Source: Discostella pseudostelligera
Taxonomy: Eukaryota > Bacillariophyta > Thalassiosirophyceae > Thalassiosirales > Thalassiosiraceae
DNA length: 10,437 bases
Assembly (NCBI GenBank): GCA_036940085.1
Contig: JALLBK010001271.1
Span: 1 to 10,437 of the forward strand
Direction: 5' to 3'
Part shown: positions 1-6,721 of the stretch, one piece after another
How positions within the stretch are numbered: position 1 is the stretch's first letter
Layout: each line of letters starts with the position of its first letter
Translations under genes and position numbers: made by a program
Notes under the pieces: model-generated
Told to the model about the DNA's origin: nothing
Seen by the model: only the letters and a program-made list of their open reading frames with translations
The model's database searches: none

Positions 1-214
1 ATATGACAATGGGAAAAAATTAACCTCTTCAGTGTCATGGGGATTGGGCTTTCACAAGAAGATGATACTGTACAGCCCATTGGCAGAGGTGTTTGGCCTC
101 CAAGAGGATAATGTGACATACTTCTTGCATGATGATTCGATCAATTCTGATTTCACATCATTTTCCGATGCATTTGGCCGCTGTTTGAGTGTGTTGAATG
201 CTGACAATTATTAG
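1..214 (+). CDS. 3' end of an unrecognised protein-coding gene (partial at left edge)
   Basis: A reading frame is open from the left edge (first full codon at position 2) to a TAG at 212-214, giving up to about 70 C-terminal residues ending LSVLNADNY. The run 'ttaacctcttcag' ending at position 32 looks like a 3' splice site, so the last exon may really begin at 33 rather than reading through from the edge. The peptide is mixed polar and hydrophobic, with a phrase GFHKKMILYSPLAEVFGLQ that could be a folded domain end, but I do not recognise a family. No membrane segment or repeat is visible. Without the upstream part it could also be a chance open frame; the amino-acid composition looks like real protein, so I list it with low confidence. 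Confidence 0.35.
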   Translation, partial: YDNGKKLTSSVSWGLGFHKKMILYSPLAEVFGLQEDNVTYFLHDDSINSDFTSFSDAFGRCLSVLNADNY

Positions 215-274
215 CCATGGTAAGCGATGTTATGCTATGTCCATCGAACCGCTTTTCCTATTAGCATTTTTGGA

Positions 275-748
275 TTGATTGAGCAGAAAGATCGTAGTAG
301 GAATGATGTGCCTCGATGTTTATTGTTGTGTAACCGGCCGCCACCACCACCACTTCCTCCCTCAGATGATTGTTAACTTCTTATTTGAAAGCCCCTGGTT
401 GGAGTTTGAGCCGTAGGCCACTGGAGTGGGAAAAAACAAATAATGATAAATGTCAGCCCAAATTCTGTAAGAGTAGTCGTCTCCATCTCAGGCAAGCCTC
501 ACCGCTCACCGACTGTGTGCCTATAGAAGAGCAGGTGTCAGAGAACTTCTTTGTAATGCCTCGACGTTCGGCGGGCCGCGCTGATGCGGTTGATTGAGTA
601 GAAAGATCGTAGTAGGAAAGATGTGCCTCGATGTTTATTGTTGTGTAACCGGCCGCCACCACCACCACTTCCTCATCAGGCAAGCCTCACCGCTCACCGA
701 CTGTGTGCCTATAGAAGAGCAGGTGTCAGACAACTTCTTTGTAAGACC
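275..748. repeat. Imperfect tandem duplication, about 315-nt unit with an internal indel
   Basis: Two blocks each occur twice in the same order. Block A is 275-359 and 590-674: 85 nt with two differences (C/T at 284/599 and T/A in the middle). Block B is 488-556 and 676-744: 69 nt with one difference. In the second copy A and B are almost adjacent, while in the first copy about 128 nt (360-487) separates them. The simplest reading is a tandem duplication of 275-589 followed by loss of about 127 nt in copy 2 or insertion in copy 1. Sequence after block B is weakly alike in both copies. Block A contains a short CCA/CAC triplet run. No terminal inverted repeats or coding signature mark it as a known mobile element. 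Confidence 0.85.
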
Positions 749-1322
749 GCTGATGTTCCTGATGACAATAAATCTAAATGACATCGTCGGCATTACTGTC
801 GCTGCTGGGGAGGGATGGCGAGGTAGAATTCTACCCCCATGACTCATCACGGCCATTGGCATTTGGCGTACTGTCATGTCAAGAATTCACCACCGCCGAT
901 TATGACCGCTGAGAGGGAAATGGAACGAATCATGCCATGCCACCGGCATCATTGTTGATTAATGGAAAGTATCTACGTTGGGATGCACCACTTCTTCCCC
1001 CTCTCCACCATTTTTTAACCCACAACATGATGTCGTCGATCACCGATATCAGAACAGGTAACTAGCAGCGTAGGAGGGGCGCCGACTGAGAACCAGCTGG
1101 TGAAAAATGAACAGTTGATCACCGTAGGTAGCAGGGGCGATTTTCTATATGTGGGTATAATTTCATGGCCGTAACTCGATGGGAACCATTGCCTATCTTC
1201 TGTCTTCCCGCCATCATTGACCAACATGGATAGGTAGGAGTATGTGCCATGAGGTGCCATGGTCCTCAAGAGTAGCAGCAGTAGAGAAGGAGTACTATCA
1301 GATATCCGATGTTCGGTGAGCG
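749..1322. other. Intergenic stretch without a supported gene, presumed upstream region of the GluTR-like gene
   Basis: No reading frame here has the composition, start context or motifs of a real protein. The longest minus-strand frame (about 1015-1341) begins at a non-ATG codon and overlaps the start of the next gene. A perfect ATGACTCAT, the AP-1/GCN4-type bZIP palindrome, sits at 839-847, and a 12-bp palindrome gtagaattctac at 823-834. Either could occur by chance. The stretch presumably holds the promoter and 5' leader of the gene starting at 1323; no clear TATA or initiator element is visible. Confidence 0.5.
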
Positions 1323-3118
1323 ATGGTGATGAAGGGAGCAAGCAGAAATGCCTTGTTGGCGCTGCCGTGTGTGGTATTGGTTGTGATTATGATGACTAGA
1401 TTGTCACTTTCGACGGCTTGGACTACCACTACCACTCGTTTCAGCTATTCTCGGTGCATCAATGATGAAGGGCAAACGAGACAATTATTGCATGGGCACG
1501 CGCCCTCTACCACCAATGGGGTGATCTCAGAATCATTGTCTGATGACACAGCAATAAATCGGGAATCATCACCAGCAGCAATGGCAAAACAAAAGCATAC
1601 TTTACACCTTCTCTCCCTACCGTCAACTGACGATGCATTCACCAAGCCAGGCGAATTCCTCGTTCGGGACTGTTGGAAATGGAAAGATTCTGCATTGGGC
1701 GATGGACGTGACTTTTTTATCCCTCGGCCACGGGCATTAAAAGCTTTTCAATCGTTGTTTGTGGGGATGATAATTGATGTTGCTGTATTGGATGGTATTA
1801 TCGATCTTACGTTGACGTTGCCGCTACCGTTGACTGAGGGAAAACAATCCGATCTTCGACTGAGATTGCCACTTGAGAACTATTCTGTTGGTGCCTCCAT
1901 GTATGATTCAATGCTTCAATCCTCAGCGCAGCATTCCTTTTCGGAAAGATTTACAATCGAAGAATGTGTCGTTCTGTCCAACTGCGCTCGCCTCGATGTT
2001 CTCCTGGTCCTGAACAACATCCAGCGTCCAATCAACTTGGATTCATCCGCGAATAATATAACAGAGATCACAGCTATTGCAGCAAGGTATGCAGTGGCAT
2101 ACAATCTAAATCAACAAATACATGCACGTCGATCAAAAGGCACAACATTACTGGAACGTACGGGTTTGTCGTCTTGGTTGGATCTTCCAGGGGTAATAGA
2201 TACGTCAACAGCAACAAGTTCCATCACGCAAGATCAATCGACATATGTTAACCAGCTTGGTCAGCGTCTCATATCAATAGAAGGGCCCCAGGCAATAAGC
2301 ACACATCTTTGTCTTGTTGCATGCGGGTTAGCGCCGCGTACCAATCGTCCAGATAGAGAGGTGATATTCCGACCATACTCTTCAAGGGATGCACGTAAGT
2401 ATCATTCGTCAGAAGTCAGAAACCTAGACATAGACATGCATTCATCCATGAGCACTCTTCTCCTCACCCAAGAACTGTTCTAATTCACAACTCTCAACAG
2501 ATATTATGCTACAGTTAAAACGTACAGTGGAAGTAATTTCTGTGTTGAGTTCAGATAACCCAGACGGTGGTGGCCGCGGTCGAATAAAAGCTGTCATTGA
2601 CGGAGCCTTAAGCGCCGGAAAAGCTGCAAGGAATGAGAGGGTTGTTCCAGAAATAAAGAAGCTTAAAGCTTACGGCTCTGATGGTACTCCTCCTTCAGCA
2701 TTGGCTAAAGAAGTTTCAAATGTGAGAAATGACGTGCAAATAATTATTTGAGCGTCCTGTACAACTCAACGAAATCTCGACAACTTGTTTTTGATGAATA
2801 ACAACTGTACAGGCTGCAATAGAGCAAGCAGTGAAAGAATCTGTGGCAACATGTGTTTCAAGGCTGGCAGCAATGGACACAAATGCGGTAGAACACATTT
2901 CTTATCTGAGACAACGTGTGACTAAAGTCGTTGCATCACTAGGTTACTGCAGCGATGGCAACTTGCAAAAGATGGCAAATAAATTATTGCATACACCTAC
3001 AATGCAGTTAAGAGAAGGCGTACTTACTAGAGACGATATTGAAGATGTTGTGATGACAATAGAGAAAGAACTGATTAGCCAATTCAATGACATCGAACAT
3101 AATGGTAGGCATGATTAG
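1323..3118 (+). CDS. Diverged glutamyl-tRNA reductase-like protein without NADPH-binding domain, predicted plastid-targeted (3 exons)
   Basis: Exons 1323-2394, 2501-2721 and 2813-3118 join in frame to give 532 aa. The introns (2395-2500, GTAAGT..CAACAG; 2722-2812, GTGAGA..TACAG) have good splice sites. Residues 1-32 look like a signal peptide ending LSTA before W33, an ASAF-type diatom plastid presequence. Residues about 176-230 resemble the GluTR N-terminal domain: LRLRLPLENYS (VREKLAIPE in plants), then IEECVVLSNCARLDV (IEEAAVLSTCNRMEI), keeping the catalytic-type Cys (C221) and Arg but with T>N and N>A. An insertion of some 50 residues follows. Residues 316-336 (ISIEGPQAISTHLCLVACGL) and 359-403 (IMLQLKR..., GALSAGKAARNE) continue the match. 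The roughly 150-residue Rossmann domain expected next is absent; only about 28 residues (404-431) bridge to a dimerisation-type helix region ending in NKLLHTPTMQLREG (487-500), near the family's NKLLHxPTxxLR. Residues about 105-175 are unrecognised. Reduction with NADPH therefore seems impossible; a regulatory or structural role in plastid tetrapyrrole synthesis is inference. A start at M3 is also possible. Confidence 0.75.
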
Positions 3119-3122
3119 GGTG

Positions 3123-5462
3123 CTACAGATCGTCACTCGCCGGAGGCTCGATTTCACTGAACGCAAGTCTAGTGGCCACATAAAACGAGAAGAAAATAAC
3201 ACACAATAATGCCAAAGCGATTTCAATCCTAGTGAATGAATCCCTGTGTTCCTCCTCTTCATATAAGTAATGATCCATGCAATCGTTCGGCATTGCATTA
3301 CCACCTTTTTTGTTTGAAGCCTTCTCCATGAGATATTTCCTTCGTCTTTCTCGATGAACAGGGTCGTGCTCATCGAATATCGATACTATAAACTCTCCAC
3401 TTATTTCCAACGTCATTCCGATTTTCACTTCCCGTACGTTGGTATAATCTTTGTTGTCTTTGGTCAAGCGGTGGAGTAGAAAATCAAACACCCCCATGCA
3501 CTGGAAGACATCGCCTGGGCCAATATGCTCTGCTGCAATAACAGTTACGCCCGATTGGTTTGAAGACGCCAAAGTGAATGTAGCACTTCCCATTGCTGGC
3601 AGTGTAGCATCCTTCAGTAGGATAGGTACAAAACATCCCTTACACTGTTCATCGTCCTGAGGCTGTATGATTTGGCCTTTGGAGAATGGTGCACCTTTTT
3701 TAGCATCCCACCCAGGATTGACTACCCATACCCCAATGGAATGAGGCAAAACATCCAGCATCATAGCATTCCTCAGTTCCCACAAGGGAACCAATCCTGA
3801 AATCAACGCTGCCTGTATGGCTAAACCTTGCGCTACGGCAGTCTCTGCAGATATTGAAGTACATAACTCAGGCGGAATGGGAGGTGGGAATTTACGACGG
3901 AGCATTGATCGAATGGTTGGTATGTGAGTAGAACCACCCACCAGAACAACTTCGTGTATTGATGATGTAGGATCGTGGGCATCCAATACAGATAGGGCGT
4001 CATCGACAACATGCTCGGCACGGTCAACTAATGTTTGGATCGCAGAGTCAAAGTCCTGCCTTGTTAGTACGGTTGTCTTTCCGTGGAGATTTACGTGCGT
4101 CTCAGTAATGCCTGCACCATTCTTTTCACTCTCATGTTTGTCCTCAGAACTGCCACATAATTCTTCTTTGGCACGACGGCACTCTCCAATGAATTCCTGG
4201 TGATCAGCGGCTCTCCAAATAGTAGATTCTTCTCCAACTGGAATTGCACACAATTCGGGACGTTTCCATAGATACCGAGCCAGTAGCTCATCAACGTTAT
4301 CGCCTCCTAGACATCTATCACCAGCAGTGGCCAATACTCTAAACTCTACCTTCTCTGCATTTCCGAACTGTATCGTGGCGATTGTCACATCGGTGGTACC
4401 TCCTCCCATGTCGAACACCAAAATATTTTTCTTATTGTTGAGGGCGTCGCCATGATTATTTGAAGCAGTACCTTTATTCGGTGACACAAATAATCCATAT
4501 GCCATTGCTGCCGCAGTTGATTCAGAAAGAACACTCACGTGTCCACGAAATCCAGCGCATTTCGCTGCATACTGAATGGCAGCCCGTTGAGCATGGCTGT
4601 AGTGAACTGGAACCCCAATTACACAATTTTGTATTTCCAGTGTACCCTCTTGTAGTCCAGGTGCTTGTATTTTGGATTTTCGATTGTTTGAAAGATACTC
4701 AAACGCGGTAGCACGGATAGCTTTCAATAGGATTGTGGTAACTTGCAATGGTGTCACTAAAACCTCCGACGAATTGCCAGAATCGCACGACGAGGAGCGT
4801 GTACCTTGCAGTGGCTGTACTTTAATAGCAACCCCCTCTTTCATATCTGAAGCCTTTTGATATTGACTCGATGGTTGTTTATGTGTACTAGTAGAAGAAT
4901 CCCCAAGCACATCAAAGAATCCGCCACGTAAAGATTGGTCTTGGGTGACATTCTGCGGTTGTGAATTCTTTACATCAGTGTCCGCGTCGGCACCATTCCA
5001 ATCTGAGACCACAGCGTGAAATGGCAATGAGTTCCAGAATTTGGGGTCAATTGATTGCAATTCTTTCGCCTGCCTATCTGTCATGCCCACAACCCGCTTG
5101 AAAGACGTCACTAATGCTCTGGAGCGGGTGAGTTGGTCTGGGTTTTCGCCCCCATCTGCTGAATAAACCGAATGAATCGCTGCATACCCTGCTATTGAAG
5201 GTGGTAAATTGTCTATAATATTGCATGAATCCCTAGCGCTGTCATCGATTGCGTCCGGATGACAAAACAACACAGCCGACGGGACAATTTTTCCTCCTTT
5301 GCGGCTGCTCATGTCGGCCGGTGTACGACGTGCCAAGTTTTGATGCCCTAACCGAAGGACCTTGCATCGTGACCGCGACAAGTCCCAAACTGCAGCAGTG
5401 CAGTTGCTTGTACCAAGATCAATACCTATCCAACCGCCTTTGATATCGTCTTCAGTTGCCAT
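3123..5462 (-). CDS. Hsp70-family protein with C-terminal transmembrane anchor
   Basis: Single-exon gene, 779 aa. I start at the ATG at 5462 (MATEDDIKGG..., A at -3 and G at +4); the frame stays open upstream but only from a GTG, about 28 codons earlier. The nucleotide-binding domain is intact: phosphate-1 GIDLGTSN (13-20), the FKRVVG lysine (~122), the VP..Y and SESTAAAMAYG segments (~284-323), phosphate-2 FDMGGGTTDVTI (350-361), and adenosine motif VLVGGSTHIPTI (507-518). Residues about 155-233 carry a low-complexity Ser/Gln/Asp-rich insertion. A linker MMLDV (567-571, DLLLLDV in classical Hsp70) leads into a diverged beta substrate-binding domain to about 700. The helical lid is missing. 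A basic stretch (HRERRRKY), an acidic patch and one hydrophobic span (746-768) come next, then a short acidic tail of about 11 residues. This predicts a tail-anchored chaperone facing the cytosol (or stroma). It is convergent with the GluTR-like gene, stops four bases apart. Partner and membrane are unknown. Confidence 0.9.
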   Translation of the reverse strand: MATEDDIKGGWIGIDLGTSNCTAAVWDLSRSRCKVLRLGHQNLARRTPADMSSRKGGKIVPSAVLFCHPDAIDDSARDSCNIIDNLPPSIAGYAAIHSVYSADGGENPDQLTRSRALVTSFKRVVGMTDRQAKELQSIDPKFWNSLPFHAVVSDWNGADADTDVKNSQPQNVTQDQSLRGGFFDVLGDSSTSTHKQPSSQYQKASDMKEGVAIKVQPLQGTRSSSCDSGNSSEVLVTPLQVTTILLKAIRATAFEYLSNNRKSKIQAPGLQEGTLEIQNCVIGVPVHYSHAQRAAIQYAAKCAGFRGHVSVLSESTAAAMAYGLFVSPNKGTASNNHGDALNNKKNILVFDMGGGTTDVTIATIQFGNAEKVEFRVLATAGDRCLGGDNVDELLARYLWKRPELCAIPVGEESTIWRAADHQEFIGECRRAKEELCGSSEDKHESEKNGAGITETHVNLHGKTTVLTRQDFDSAIQTLVDRAEHVVDDALSVLDAHDPTSSIHEVVLVGGSTHIPTIRSMLRRKFPPPIPPELCTSISAETAVAQGLAIQAALISGLVPLWELRNAMMLDVLPHSIGVWVVNPGWDAKKGAPFSKGQIIQPQDDEQCKGCFVPILLKDATLPAMGSATFTLASSNQSGVTVIAAEHIGPGDVFQCMGVFDFLLHRLTKDNKDYTNVREVKIGMTLEISGEFIVSIFDEHDPVHRERRRKYLMEKASNKKGGNAMPNDCMDHYLYEEEEHRDSFTRIEIALALLCVIFFSFYVATRLAFSEIEPPASDDL

Positions 5463-5532
5463 CGTCGTCGCCGCCGCCGCAGTCAGCAATACTGTACTGT
5501 TGTCGAATGGCGAATGGAAGTATCGTAATACA

Positions 5533-5624
5533 GAGGAACTGTACACTCAATTGAATTTGTATTCTACATATGGAGGAACTGTATGATCCATTGAATTTGA
5601 ATCCTACGTACGGAGGAACTGTTA
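5533..5624. repeat. 40-nt tandem repeat, two full copies plus a partial third, upstream of the Hsp70-like gene
   Basis: The octamer gaggaact recurs at 5533, 5573 and 5613, exactly 40 nt apart. The units 5533-5572 and 5573-5612 share gaggaactgta..., attgaatttg and cctac/tctac blocks, and the third copy fades after about 12 nt. Each unit ends with a short palindrome-containing core (catatg in the first, tacgta in the second). It lies 70-160 nt upstream of the chosen start codon, so it falls in the promoter or 5' leader of the minus-strand gene. Confidence 0.85.
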
Positions 5625-5957
5625 TCTACAAATTTCAACTATCTTCTCTCCACCCAAGCATCCGACAATGGTATTATTTTAGGCTCGTACAGTGCCGCCT
5701 CCACCCTCCACCCCCTCATTCCATAACCCATCGACTGCGATCAGAGACAAAAGTAAGGTGCCCACCTCCTCATAATGTTGAAGTATTTTGGATTGCAGAG
5801 GTTGGTGCACTTTTGCAAGTACGAAGAAGTTTGATGATTGTATCTTGATTCTAGGTTCGGAACAAATTCATCCCTCCATAGTATTGCACCATATTTGATC
5901 GCTTGAATATTTTCACAGTCAATCAATCAAAGTTTGATGGAGAGTATCTTCTACTCC
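5625..5957. other. Intergenic stretch: upstream of Hsp70-like gene and 3' flank of the small plastid gene
   Basis: Both neighbours read leftward, so this holds the 3' untranslated region and end of the 5958-6503 gene and the distal promoter of the Hsp70-like gene. Open frames in it (for example plus 5570-5848 and minus 5741-5926) are short, run into the tandem repeat or have no recognisable content. A C-rich run (ccgcctccaccctccaccccctc) lies near 5695-5717. No RNA gene or clear regulatory motif was recognised. Confidence 0.5.
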
Positions 5958-6503
5958 CTACTTCCCCTCAATCGAAAAGTCGAAATGTACTCCACCGCCA
6001 TTAGCATAGTACTCGGCAATACCTGTCTTCCAAGCATTAAACGTTGTACAATGTTTTTCGGGATACAGTCTCACATCCTCATCGGTACAGAATCGCGCTC
6101 GACGAAATTCAGGCGGGATGCTAAATATCCAAATACATGCACTCAAGACGATGAGGAGGAGATATTTCCCGTTGTTGAGTCCACCGATATCTTTATTATC
6201 GGGTGGAGAGAAATTCATGCCGAGGCAGGTTGTTGTTGTAAATTTCTTTGTTGCCACGTTTGAGTAGTTCGTCGAGTAGGTGGAGGTGATGGAATTGGGA
6301 AGGTGATGTGGTGACATCATGGCCGTCGTACCCGATGGTAGCGCGACGCGGTTCGTCGGCATGGGGCGTGCTCGAGCGGAAGTGGAAGAAAAGGCAGACA
6401 CCAAACATGATGATGAACCGCTGATGAACATTACCAGCAATGCTGCTACTGCTACCACCAATGGTCGAGATGACGCGAAGAAACAATTATTGCGGAAGTT
6501 CAT
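5958..6503 (-). CDS. Small plastid-targeted single-span membrane protein, function unknown
   Basis: Single exon, 181 aa, starting at a clear ATG. Residues 1-37 form a signal peptide (hydrophobic VVAVAALLVMFISG core) ending VSA before F38, a near-perfect ASAF site. A Ser/Thr/Arg/Pro-rich, acid-poor transit peptide extends to about residue 93 (TTTTCLGMNFSP). The mature part is short: one hydrophobic span (about 113-130, YLLLIVLSACIWIFSIP), then a compact tail with PPEFRRARFC, DVRLYPEKHC, FNAWKTGIAEYYANGGG and FDFSIEGK. Two cysteines in the tail and the aromatic, Gly-rich end suggest a conserved functional segment on one face of a thylakoid or envelope membrane. I do not recognise the family. 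It is divergent with the TMBIM gene across about 218 bp, so the two may share a promoter region. The targeting call is firm; the role is unknown. Confidence 0.85.
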   Translation of the reverse strand: MNFRNNCFFASSRPLVVAVAALLVMFISGSSSCLVSAFSSTSARARPMPTNRVALPSGTTAMMSPHHLPNSITSTYSTNYSNVATKKFTTTTCLGMNFSPPDNKDIGGLNNGKYLLLIVLSACIWIFSIPPEFRRARFCTDEDVRLYPEKHCTTFNAWKTGIAEYYANGGGVHFDFSIEGK

Positions 6504-6721
6504 ATTGGCTTTGGATATGGTGGTGTGGTCCGGCGGGCGGGAAGAACAGTTTGGCGGCGAAAATGGCGGGACGAAAGTGATGCCACGACATCACCATCAC
6601 ATATCGTACGATAGTGTTCCCGAACTCATCTTTTCAATTCCTCCATGGAAATCAGCACATGATAACAATTCTGCTGACCTGTCGAACGGATCCCGTACTA
6701 TATTATCCTATCCATTAAACC
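6504..6721. promoter_or_regulatory. Bidirectional promoter region between divergent genes
   Basis: The 218 bp between the start codons of the plastid-protein gene (minus) and the TMBIM gene (plus) must contain both core promoters and 5' leaders unless transcription starts inside neighbouring genes. It is GC-rich on the left (ggtccggcgggcggg near 6526-6540) and AT-rich towards the TMBIM start (actatattatcctatccattaaacc before ATG). No defined factor site is recognised. Confidence 0.5.

Noticed and set aside
404..431. No usable CRISPR array, rRNA, tRNA or transposase signal anywhere in the window
   Set aside because: Scanned by eye on both strands; repeats present are tandem duplications without spacer structure, and no tRNA-like arm pattern or transposase motif was found.
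370..842. Short open frames covering the repeat blocks on both strands
   Set aside because: The peptides shared between frames only reflect the DNA duplication; too few differences exist to show selection on any frame.
823..847. 12-bp palindrome and AP-1/GCN4-like ATGACTCAT as a defined regulatory element
   Set aside because: Both are short enough to be expected by chance in 10 kb and lie nearly 500 bp from the next start codon.
1015..1341. Minus-strand 108-aa open frame
   Set aside because: No recognisable content, non-ATG start, and overlap with the start of the GluTR-like gene; leucine run comes from a CAG/TAG triplet patch.
5463..5546. 28-codon N-terminal extension of the Hsp70-like protein as part of the CDS
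   Set aside because: The extension begins at a GTG, is not Hsp70-like, and runs through a GCC/GTC triplet stretch; the ATG at 5462 has a good context and sits just before the first conserved motif.
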